Shown here one piece after another: positions 10,821 to 21,390 of a stretch of DNA of 64,000 bases. The stretch comes from Arcuatula senhousia (Eukaryota > Mollusca > Bivalvia > Mytilida > Mytilidae): positions 27,072,602-27,136,601 of the forward strand of contig OZ020313.1 in NCBI GenBank assembly GCA_963971305.1, read 5' to 3'. Below the pieces are notes generated by a model. It was given only the letters and a program-made list of their open reading frames with translations, had not been told where the DNA came from and searched no databases. The position numbers and the translations under genes were made by a program. The stretch's first letter is position 1; each line of letters opens with the position of its first letter.

Positions 10821-12411
10821 GATGTGTAGTAAAATATAAAGAGACTGTCTAAAAAAACCCAGGCAGTTGCTAGCACATGACCAAGTTTGTTTGTTTTTTT
10901 TTAAAAAGCATTGATTTCAAATCAGATTAACATCCATTCCCCAAAACAAATGCAAAGTTTTGGTTTATTGAAGTGAAAACTAAGATATACTTTATATAGA
11001 ATACATTGTAAATATGCAGAAAAAGGAGACAACTCTTGCATATTTGCCAAATTTGGTTGCTTTGTTCGTGAACTTAAAGGCTGAATCATAAGTCATCCAT
11101 GTTGCTTTCAAAGAAATCATTGTGATTTTTGTTTTACATATGAGTACAACAATACATTAAAACAATAAATTTGCTGGGATAACATTCTTTATGTGCCAGA
11201 TTCAGTAGGCTTTTGTCTGATTTCTACATGGATAGCCTTTTAAGGCTTACGTGTGGTCAAGATGCCTTATTTGGTCAGTAAGAGCGATTCCTAAGAAGAA
11301 ACAAAAATAAATATTTAAATTGTTTTCACATGTACAGATCTTAAAAATACTTATTTATGTTTACCATTTGATTATTTCTTCATTTTGTAAGCTTGACACT
11401 ATATTCATGACATTGAAATTGAAAATGGTTTCGTGAATGCACCAAATTTCATTTGATCGGCTAGAATATTCTATCCAAATTCAAAATGAAATAAGAAATT
11501 TTGAAAATATGTTAATTTGTTAATACAAATGTATGATTTAAAAGTATTTACATACAAATTATTTCCGCTATCTTTAAAACATTTGAAACAAGAATATGGT
11601 TGACCAACTATTTTGGCAAAAGCAAATACGAAACTCCATTTGTATTTCTGTCGGCCATATAGGAAAGGCGTGGTGCCTGTGATGGTCCTGTCAAAGTCTA
11701 AATACGAAACAAATAGTCGGGCAAATGGTTGTATTGATGTATGGTTCGAAAACGAAAAGATCCACCAGAAACTTAATATAGTTATAACTTTAAAGTGCAT
11801 GTATACGTTTACCAGTGTGTATGTACCTAAAATGTTTCAAAAGGTGGGAGGAAAGTAATAAAACTGATATGCCCGATCGACAATGAATAAAATAACTATC
11901 AACCAAAATCACATTGGATTTAAAAATACTACGTATAATTTGAATATTTGATATTCGACATATATATTTTTATTGCTTAAATACAATTTTCTTTATGACT
12001 TAAATATATGATATTTCAAATTATGAAAAAAAGATGCATCTGATAATAAAACTATTTTATACATCAAATTAGAACTTGGCATGTACATAAACATTAAGGT
12101 AACAACTACATATGACGTTAAAAAATCGGAAAAGTTAGAAAATAAGTATGTAGGTGGTAACTTATCTATGTTTTAATTATTGAAACCTTAGGGTATGAAC
12201 TTTATATGATATTCTAAATCAAATTAACAAAATTTGATCAGGCCAAATTTCTATCTTGCATTTTATTGTTATAAGAAATTTTGTAATAGACAAGTCATAA
12301 CTGAATTATATTTCATTATATATTAAATAATGCACTTTTGTGTAGTAGAATTAGTTAACTTTTTATATTCAGTTATATAACATGAGTTTAATGAAAGAAG
12401 CAAAGATGCAC

Positions 12412-12575
12412 TTATGGGGCATTCGCGTGCCAAATTCCGAAAGACAACGACAAAACCTGTAAACACAAACAAGAACAGCACGAAGAAACACAAAATACAA
12501 AATCAACCGAACGGAAACCAACAACGCGAACTCAAGTCATAAAAAGAGTGAACTCAGATGCTTCGGAAGAATAAG
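12412..12575 (-). repeat. Tail repeat (3' end) of the RT element
   Basis: This matches 2047-2302 (GGGGCATTCG, AACAAGAACAGCAC, ACGCGAACTCAAGTC, TTCGGAAGA). As at 2.3 kb, it abuts the C-terminal coding end of an RT remnant on its 5' side (minus strand), so tail and RT belong to one element. From 10850 to 12410 I see no recognisable gene or repeat. Confidence 0.65.
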
Positions 12576-13640
12576 CGTACAACATCTGCACTCATTTGAG
12601 AGATAGAATTCCCAATTTTGTCTACGAATGCATACTGTCTACCGTAAAATTTCTTGAGTGAAAACGGCAACCGTGGAGCAACATTACCCTGCGTTAGTAA
12701 TTTCTGTGTCAAACGTGACGCTCTGCCGAGGAAATCGATGTAATTCGCTCAAGCCATCAACTGTGATACGAAGACTCCATAAGCAGGAGCAAACGGAGTG
12801 TTGCTACACAAAAAGGGAAAGTTGTCGATTGGAAAGTTGAAGTCATCACGTTTGTCATAGAGCTTTGTTGAAATTGAGATGTAGATTTAAATATGAAGAA
12901 GACTCTCTGGAATCTGTTGTGTTCTTTATCTCAAGTTCCTGAAGATATATGAGATAAAGAAAGTCACCAAATCGAGAATTGTTCAGTTAAAGGACATCAT
13001 CAATATAACGGAACGTGAGGTTTAAAGAGAGAGCAAGTCTACGATCTTTTTTGTTTAGAAGAGATTATAAGAAGTCTGCTTCATATGAAAGAAAAACAAA
13101 TCAGCAAGCAAAAGTGCACAATTAGTGCCCATTGGAATATATGTTGTCGATAAGAAAATTGGGCATGTCGACTATTTGGTCTTCTGTATATTTTTTCTTT
13201 TTCTTAGAGTCATTGATTACAAAGTAAGTCTTACTGCAATCGACTACCAGATATTTGTACCCATTCTTTTTGAAAAATCTGCGTTTATTCAGCTGTGCCG
13301 ATCGTGATTTTAGTTGTTCATGCGGAATAGAAGTGTAAAGAGTAAAGAAATCGAAAGTTTTGATGCTGTTGCAAGATGAAACTGATTTTGAGTTAATAAT
13401 CTCCAATAGTTCTTTCGAATTTTTCGGGATCCACATTTTATTGACATCATTCCTAGAATAACAACAATCATAATATATCTGGAGGCCGGGTTTTATTGTC
13501 GTTAGTATTGAAGTCAACATAGTGAAAGAGGTTTAGTGGTACATTTTGATGACCCTGCAATGAAGCGCTGTTTGTATGGATTTTTATGTAATTTAGGAAT
13601 CTTTTAAAAACATATTCTGGGATGTCTGAGGTCTATATTT
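12576..13640 (-). pseudogene. Penelope-like reverse transcriptase pseudogene
   Basis: Going 5' to 3' on the minus strand: an N-terminal stretch with IPKLHKNPYKQRFIAGSSK (about 13620-13560), then LTSILTTIKPGLQIYYD, KTFDFFTLYTSIPHEQLKS (13380-13310), IPMGTNCALLLADLFF (about 13135-13090), the catalytic FRYIDDVL (about 13010), and a C-terminal part with NYIDFLGRASRLTQKLLTQG and SLKKFYGR. Several frame changes and stops separate these, so it is dead. The motif order is that of an RT palm. Assignment to Penelope-like elements rests on overall resemblance and is tentative. The tail repeat follows at 12412-12575. Confidence 0.75.
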
Positions 13641-14639
13641 TGATCTAGAAATCGGTACTTATGGAAAACTTGTTATTAGGTTATGACTTATAAAAGAATT
13701 GTTTAGAAGGTAAACCACATTTAATAGGTAAAAACGAATAAAAAAATCACAATAAAGAGTTTGAAATTAACAAGACAGTAAAAAGTGCCTAAATTTTCGG
13801 ACATTAAATCCTTCAGGGGCTTTAAAGATAAGATGTTCACACATCGGCTGACGAGAATAGAATGACGAATTCAGATCCCTAGGTACTATTTGAAAAATAA
13901 AAAGTTCGTTTGAAAAGAGCGGAAATTACTGAATAACATACGTCATCAAAGCGTAAATCGTAAATCTGGAGTTTAATATTAGGTAAACATTTGTCGTTTT
14001 ACATTAATGCCAAATGGTTGAAATATTCCTAAAAATTCTCTGCTAAAGAAACTGTCTTTGTTTTTTTGCCAGTTCAAGTTTGTAGAAGGAGAACGGCTAC
14101 TTGCATATCATAGACGCTGTGGTTCAGCAAACAAAAGTTCTGACTGACTGAGCAGTCTTCGCATTTAAGAATACTCCGTCTGTGTTCGGAAAATCTGTTT
14201 CCCAGTAGACGATAGGTCTACCCTAAGCACAGCAAATGGCGTAGATAACATTTTTGGATATGCAGGTAAAACCTTTCTTCAACTGGAATGAGTTTGAGGG
14301 ACTGACAATCTCCTCAGTCTCCCAAGTTAAGGCTTGGTCGACCACAACCCCCGAAAAAATTGGAATGATGACGTCTAGTGGCATTTATCGCACGAGGTGG
14401 AAACTAGATGTTGCCTTAAACTCCGAATTTTGCAGAATGCAGTCAGAGGTAGAGAGGTAAACACAGTCGACATATTGTGTTCAACCATCTGGATAATGGA
14501 ATTGAAATAACGCAACAGAATGTTCCGTATAGCAATGATTGTATTGTTTCGAAGCATTACAGCGATCAAATATGTCGGTTTTGTATGATGATATAATACT
14601 AAATCATTTGTTGTTTGAAGTGTTATGTTGGATTTAGAA

Positions 14640-15135
14640 TCGATATGTTAGATTTTTTAACATCAATCGATAAATGCTTCTTAGCTAGCTGTCAGTAACT
14701 ACGTTTCGTTGTTCTCGTATAGTACTCTTGTCTCAGGTTCTCTCTTGGTGAATTGAACTTTTACCGATTTGATTTTTAAAGTGTGTTATTTTTTGTGCTT
14801 TATACAAGATAAACAATAGGGGAAAGGTTGGGCTAAAAAAACTAGTTCAACCCCACCACATTTTATATGTGCCTGTCCTAAGCCAGGAATCCTTGCCAAA
14901 GCTTTTGTTTGTCCTTGTCCACTATCTGTTTTGTTTTGGTTTTATGTCCAGAAATGGGTCTTTCTTTGATATTCTAGGGATTTGTTTGAATCTTATGTAT
15001 TGTATTTTTAGTCTTGGGCCAATGCAAGACGGCGAGCAGTGACCTCTGGTCATGTTGAAGACTGCTGGCTGTTTTCCATTGTGATTTTTTAAATTGCCGT
15101 TTCTTTAATGTTGGTTGTGTCGCGTACACTTTTTC
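14640..15135 (+). repeat. Dispersed repeat, inverted partner at 27890-28310
   Basis: Shared in opposite orientation with 27890-28310: AATCGATAAATG, CTTAGCTAG, CCACATTTTATATGTGCCTG, TTTGTCCTTGTC, CTTGGGCCAATGC and GTGACCTCTGGTCATGTTGA. It ends with the GTCGCGTACA block also found at about 617. There is no open frame and its nature is unknown. Between 13640 and 14640 nothing is recognised. Confidence 0.65.
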
Positions 15136-15377
15136 CACATCTCTTTATCGTCTAATAAGAGGATGGTAGGGTATATAATAAATCTAGGTCTAGTTCTTGG
15201 TTCCAAAGTTTGCGATTATGTCACTGCAGAAACAGATTCGATGGCTTTATCCAAAATGCTATTGGAATAAAGGATATCCCTTTTTGACAAAAAATATACA
15301 AAAACATACTTCGTAGTACTAGTCCGAACTTTGAAATACAAATCCCCCAAACGGAAATAAAACGGTTAATGTGGTTA

Positions 15378-15421
15378 TGCTGTATATCGATATTTAAAGG
15401 AGTAACCTCTTATAACCAGCA
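15378..15421 (-). ncRNA. Degraded hammerhead motif (family B)
   Basis: Same position within the repeat and same 44-base length as the copies at 798 and 16726, with stem I (UGCUG/CAGCA) and the stem III palindrome preserved. The CUGAUGA core has become a GGUUAUAA-like string and GAA has become UAA. It is therefore a ribozyme relic rather than an active site. Confidence 0.6.
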
Positions 15422-15449
15422 TTTGAATCAAAACATTGGAAGATCAAAA

Positions 15450-17130
15450 ACCAAAAGTATTGAACGAAAAGTACTCAAAACCATAAGTTTTGAAGTCATG
15501 TCTACAAAAACAGATGTTTCATATGCAATAGGTCTGCATTCGTTGTATTCATGTATCTGTTATATATGGTTGATTGATCTTGTTTTATAGACGCATGAAA
15601 TGTTTTATTCTCAGGAACAAATCAAGCATGTTTTCTCACATCAAAAATCTAACCTTGCCTTTTTTAAAAGAAAGTTTCTGATTAAGATATTATAAGTGTG
15701 TTATTGATTTACTCTTCTTTGTTTTATATTATTAATATTTTATTCCTTTATTCATTTATTTATTAATTATTGACTTTTCAGTAAAATACATAACGATTTA
15801 GATACTAGGTTAAAATGGTACAAGGAACAATCTTTAAATTACTGAACGTGTTACTTTAGCATGAAATGTTTTAGCAGGATTCTTGAAGGTCTTTTTTCTA
15901 TTTAGATTATATTTACAAATTAAGACAGACTTTCAGGACAAAATTTAACAAATTCTTACCGAAAAAAATCAACGAAAACAACACGTGAAGATGGGCATAG
16001 TTATTGGAAGCCTAACATACCTAATATCTTACTGTCTTTGTTTTCTACTAATTTCTTTTTATTATGCTTCAAAATCAAAATCAAAAAAGCTGTTCAGAAC
16101 TTCTTCGGTTGATTCATTTTGCTTCGATTTTTGAAACATTTTGACTTAATGAATATACATGTATTAGCATTTTAATCTTTTCTACATATAAATCTTTTCA
16201 AATCCTTTTTAGACTCCCGACATTGCTCATAAGTTGAATACTTACCCGACTTTTTCACGATATTGACATATGCAGAGGCCATTTTTGTCATGAGCGTAAA
16301 TTCAATTTCTCATTTTGTATTAATTTAAAGATAAGAAAAAATATCTTCAATAATGAGCTCTTGATTGTACAAAACTGCTAAATTGTGATAAAAATCTATT
16401 TTAAAAATGACATTCGACTCTTTATTGTGATAGTATTTTTTTCAATTCCACCATGAATATGAAAATAACTATTCCGTTTAAAAAATTATCATCTTTAATT
16501 TCTTGATGCAACATTCTGTTAAACAAAAAAGATACTTAAGGAAACGATGCATTTTATGAAACAAAATGTAATCTGTACTTTAACCCATGGGTCAGTAAAA
16601 GGATTGAAGCTGCGTTTTGATCACAGAGCTTAGCCCAGTCTTACAGATAAGATTTATCAGTTTTTTTTATCTAAACATGCTAAATACAATACAAAATGAC
16701 GTGTATAAAATGATTACTTTGGTTATGCTGTATATCGATATTTCAAGGAGTAACCTCTCATCAGCAGCATTTGAATCAAAATAGGTGTTATCTTCAATTA
16801 AAAACCTATGACAATATCATATAGTGATTTGATATTTCTTTTAGTCTTAAAAAATAAGTATTTTGTTCTGATAAAATGTTAATTTTCTGAATATGATCTA
16901 AAAACTTTTGTTTAAAACATTAAGTTTTTTCCGATGAACCTTATAAATAATGACAGATGAAATTTACCTGCATAGTAAAATTTACCAGAGCATTTCATTT
17001 CTATATATCCTTTAAACATTTTTTTTATAGTAAGCTAATATAAAACTAAAATGTCCTAGTAAATTAAGCATAATATCGCTCTCCACATCATTAATACAAG
17101 GTATAAACTTTATGGGAAGGTAAGGCAATC
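15450..17130 (+). repeat. Old interspersed repeat, about 1.7 kb
   Basis: Successive blocks match other loci in the same orientation and order: 15450-15720 with 44100-44340; 15955-16010 with 48140-48200; 16060-16420 with 44800-45060 and 48240-48550; 16560-16680 with 50700-50830; 16890-17130 with 51000-51250 and 47095-47345. Divergence is high and no protein is readable, so this is an old non-coding or heavily decayed family. 17130-17810 shows nothing else. Confidence 0.55.
16726..16769 (-). ncRNA. Type I hammerhead ribozyme motif (family B), intact
   Basis: The minus strand reads UGCUG, CUGAUGA, GAGG-loop-CCUU, GAA, AUAUCGAUAU, A, CAGCA. All three stems close (5, 4 and 4 pairs) and every canonical core base is present. 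Stem III is a four-pair hairpin with a two-base loop, a compact form known from hammerheads in metazoan retroelements. Confidence 0.78.
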
Positions 17131-17810
17131 ATACGTCTTAATTTGTATATTAATGATAAAATAATTCCAAAAGTTACACGTATGAGGATTTCCATTCGGG
17201 AGTGTCCTTCATATCAGACAAAGCTAGTGGTACATCGCTTTAAAGAAAGGACAATTTACAATAATTTGGAAAGAAAAGTCATCACACTTATTATATAATT
17301 CACTGTGTAATTCTCATTTGACAATGCTTAATTCAAAATTTAAAAATAACATAATATATTTTGGACCCTCCCTATGCACAAATGGAATGTTTGAACGTAG
17401 AAAACATGTTTAAGCAATTTCTTTGAACGTTTAATTTTTGACAGGTGACTAACTCCATTTTTATAATACCTGCCGAATATTTGAGTATCATCAGTTTTAT
17501 TTTGCTTTCATTGAGTACTGATTACTTCATTTCTCATAAACATTTAATTAGTACAGAGAAAAGAAAGCAAATGATATATGATTTTACACATGCAACACTA
17601 GTGTATACATCACTAACAACTTAACTAACATACAGTTACAGTTAATAGTATACTAATCATGAGGAACAACCTCCTTTAAATAAAATGATCTTGATAAATT
17701 GTTCCAAGTTTTCTATTTCTTTTAAGTTAGTGGAAGTTGTTAATTGTTCATTCACTGGTTATGAGATAACTCAGGCGTTTGTTCATAAAAGTAAGGGGAC
17801 TTAGGGACGT

Positions 17811-18034
17811 ACCATTTAACTTGAAGGGGGGCTTGTTTTTTTTTTTCAAAGGCATTGTGACAGAATTTTTTTTTCATTATCAGCATTATTTTTTATAGCA
17901 GAAATCTTTTTTCAGAATATTTTTTTTCTTACCCTCAGCTGCCAAAATATTTTTTTCATCAAAAATAATTTTCAGAATATTTTTTTAGGAAAAAACCAAG
18001 GCCCCCCCTTTCAAGTTTAATGGTCGGTCCCTTA
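17811..18034. mobile_element. Harbinger-like MITE
   Basis: The terminal inverted repeats start GGGAC at 17814 (then ACCATTTAACTTGAAGGGGGG) and end at 18031 in the complement (CCCCCCCTTTCAAGTTTAATGG...GTCCC). They are flanked by a three-base duplication TTA at 17811-17813 and 18032-18034. TWA target duplications with GGG termini fit PIF/Harbinger. The interior is only T-rich runs. A related copy lies at 20685-20941. Confidence 0.7.
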
Positions 18035-18997
18035 TAAGAAACCAACATGAACGATAAATCTGTGACACCTGCTTTTACAGAGACAGCGACACATTTATAA
18101 GATTTCCGATGAATAACAGTAGAATAGTTATGAGTAAATAGATATTGTGACAGACAAAATATATGTTAGCACGCAGGAATAAAACCAAATCATAACGTAC
18201 ATCATGGCTATATTAAGCTTATTATCCAATATTAGAAACCTAAGCAGCTTAAACCATTTTAATGACGTCATTCTATTGTTTAAAGTGTTGATTATTTTTT
18301 ACGAATTCACTGTGCTATCTATTGTTCATAATCAGTGTTCCATGAACTTTTCACGGTCCACTGATCACAAACCTTCAGGGCAAACAATGGGTTCAGATAA
18401 CCGACCGGGAGTGATTAGTTTTCAAGAAATTTACCTTTCTAAAGGGCCATAAAAATGCATTGAATACAGGAATCAAGTTTTATTCATCTAAAAAATAAAT
18501 AAAATCACTTTTAGTTAACAATAAATGAATTTGTTCCATGCGTTCAAAAATCTCAAATTTCCGATGATGAAATACTCCATTTTGTCCGAAACATAATCCA
18601 ATTTAATCGACGTTTTCAAAGTGTCTCAAAAGTGCACATGAATATTTATCTTATTTGTCCAAACACATAAAACAATCCTGACATTGAGAAATTTTTGCTC
18701 ATTCATGATTGGCGACAATAGTGGTACATGTATGACATAAAAGTTCTTTGTTCTCCACATTAAGATGTACATCTGTAGCGCTCCTTTTCATCCAGTGATT
18801 GGTAGTAAATCTAGAAAAAAAAATAAAACAATTTTACTTCAAATAAAGAAACATAAGACGTGTGTTGATTGCAAATTTGTTTGTATGCTTTTGTTTCTAC
18901 ACAGTGACCGGCTATCGATAACCGCTGGAAATCTGAAGACAGCCTAAAATGTACTTTGTGTGGTTATTTTTTTTAACAAAGAAGAAGACAATGGGAA

Positions 18998-20326
18998 AAA
19001 CAAGAGGCTCCCAGGAGCCTGAATCGCTCATCTGGTCATAATGTCAACCCTTTGAGGACTTTTGTATAGATAAATGAGCTGAATGTTTAAGCAATAAAAA
19101 GCTTTTCTCTATCTGCAATAGTTTTCATTCCAAAGCAAAAAACACTATTTTCATCTTTAAAGGGCCATAACCCCTTAAAGGGGTCATCTGACAACTTTGA
19201 CCCTAAAAAGACTCTTGTAGAGCTAATTAAACTGAACATTTAAGCAAGCAACATCTTTTCTCTATCTGCAAAAGTTTTCTTTCTTTAGGCCAAAAACACT
19301 ATTTTTTGTCTTTAAGGGGCCGTAACCACTATAAGGGGTCATCTGGCAACTTTGACCCTATGGAAACTTTTGTAGAGCTAAATGAGCTGAACATTTAAGC
19401 AAGCAACAGCTTTTCTCTATCTGCAATAGTTTTCATTCTATAGGCCAATAACTCTATTTTTTGCCTTTAAGGGGCCATAACCCCTATAAGGGGTCATCTG
19501 ACAACTTTGACCCTATGAACACTTTTGTAGAGCTAAATGAGCTGAACATTTAAGCAAGCAACAGCTTTTCTCTATCTGCAATAGTTTTCATTCTATAGGC
19601 CAAAAACACTATTTTTTGCCTTTAAGGGGTCGTAACCCCTATAAGGGGTCATCTGACAACTTCGACCGTATGGAGGTTTGTGTAGAGCTAAACGAGCTGA
19701 ACATCTAAGCAAGCAACAGCTTTTCTCTATCTGCAATAGTTTTCATGCTATAGGCCAAAAACTCTATTTTTGCCTTTAAGGGGCCATAACCCCTGTAAGG
19801 GGTCATCCGACAACTTTGACCATATGGAGACTTTTGTAGAGCTAAATGAACTGAACATTTAAGCAAGCAACAGCTTCTCTCTATCTGCAATAGTTTTCAT
19901 TCTATAGGCCAAAAACATGAAAAAATGCTATTTTTCACCTTTAAGGGGCCGTAACTCCCATAAGGGATCCTCTGACAACTTCGACGCAATGGAGACTTTT
20001 GTAAAGCTTTTGATACTGAAGCAGTAGCGTGGCATCAGATTTCATCTATCTCTTATACTTTTTGATTTACAAGCCAAAAACAGTAGTCTGACCCCCCTGG
20101 TCTATTTTTAGCAACGGCGGCCATGTTTTTCGACGAATCAAAAATCCCCACATCAGTTGTGTGGGGGATACCCTAAGGTACCACCAGACCAAATTAGGCT
20201 TGAATCTGTGCAGCCGTTTCAGAGGAGAAGAAGTTTGAAGAAAAGTTAACGACGACGACGGACGACGACGACGACGGACGCCAAGTGATGGCAATAGCTC
20301 ACATGGCCTTTGGCCAGGTGAGCTAA
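18998..20326. repeat. Bivalve-type dispersed repeat with 155-bp internal tandems
   Basis: It starts GAGGCTCCCAGGAGCCTGAA and ends in a GAC-rich tract (20235-20285) followed by GGCCAGGTGAGCTAAAAA. In between, a unit of about 155 bp recurs six times (GGGGCCATAACCCC, GGGGTCATCTGACAACTTTGACC, GAGCTGAACATTTAAGCAAGCAAC). A second full-length copy is at 45460-46830. No protein-coding potential is credible. 18035-18995 and 20326-20684 show nothing recognisable. Confidence 0.7.
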
Positions 20327-20684
20327 AAATGGTACACAACATGCTAGGATAAGACTTGTCTACCATTTTCTCGATTTTCCTTTTCGATGATACTTATACA
20401 CAGGGATTTTTTTTACTGTCGTCAGAACTATTCAGTGTTAACAATAGCCGGTACGTGTAACGATCCGTGTTCTAATGAATGAGAAAAAACAAATAATACA
20501 GCAAACAAGTATTCCTTGTCGAGTGATCATTGCAATTTGATTTTGTTATTTACAGGTAAGCGTATAGCTGTAATTGTACATTTTAAATCTGATAAAACCA
20601 ACCGTTTGTACAGAAATTTGTGTCAATAAGTGCTCAATATGTTTCAATTTGCCGTTGTTTTTCTTCTTCAAATAGCAAGGTATT

Positions 20685-20941
20685 TAAGGGACCGACGATT
20701 TAACTTAAAGGGGGGAAGCTTGTTTTTTTTCCTAAATAAATATTCTGAAAAAAAAATTTGATGAAAAAAATATTTCGGCAGCAGTGGGTAAGAAAAAAAT
20801 ATTCTGGATTTCTGCCATATAAAAAAATGACAATAATGAACAAAATATTCTGTCGCGATGCCTTCGAAAAATAAATTAAAAAAAATTCTGACAAAAACGA
20901 AAAACCAAGGCCCCCCTTCAAGTTAAATGGTCTGTCTCTAA
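20685..20941. mobile_element. Harbinger-like MITE, second copy
   Basis: GGGACCGACGATTTAAC begins at 20688 and the complementary end finishes at 20938 (CCCCCCTTCAAGTTAAATGG...). TAA flanks both sides (20685-20687 and 20939-20941). The interior matches 17814-18031 in inverted orientation (the AAAAATATTCTG words). Confidence 0.65.
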
Positions 20942-21021
20942 TCGCTATTGGTACAGAAATTTCGAAATAATACTAGCTGTTCACCATGTGTTTTCTGACT
21001 TGAAAATGAATAATCCACTGC

Positions 21022-21029
21022 TTTGTTTA
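21022..21029. other. Left 8-bp target-site duplication (TTTGTTTA)
   Basis: TTTGTTTA immediately precedes GGCTATTGGTACTTTGCGG. The same eight bases follow the inverted end at 35212-35219. A perfect 8-bp direct duplication at the tips of a 14-kb inverted structure supports a single transposition event. Confidence 0.8.
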
Positions 21030-21390
21030 GGCTATTGGTACTTTGCGGAACGGAACGGAACGAAACGGAACGGAACGGAACAAGACATGGGGATCCATAA
21101 GGGGAAAATTTTTATTAATATATTTTTTTTAACTATGACAAGGACTTGCTTCTAAACTAGTCCTTGTGTATGAATTTCACATTTTTGTATCATAGATTAA
21201 AAGTTTTATAAATCATCCCTACTTTAATAGTCTGTTCAGATATTTAAAGCTATATTTTAACATGGCCTTAAATAATTAGTAAACTAGTAAGTTGTCAACG
21301 CATAATGAAAGTCATTGCTGTCTCTCAGCCATTTTTTACTTAAATAAGACATATGTACATGAAGATAAATTTGAGAATACAATCTTGTTC
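21030..21390 (+). repeat. Outer left arm of the foldback element
   Basis: It begins with the terminal GGCTATTGG, then GGAAC/GAAAC pentamers (21050-21085), then a unique segment containing AAGGACTTGC/ACTAGTCCTTG (a local hairpin) and CAGCCATTTTTTACTTAAATA. It is reproduced almost base for base, inverted, at 34865-35211. The differences I see are a few single-base changes and short length changes. Confidence 0.85.

Noticed and set aside
11471..11858. Overlapping frames on both strands (about 109 and 81 residues)
   Set aside because: Neither shows a recognisable motif, and overlapping open frames in AT-poor patches are expected by chance.
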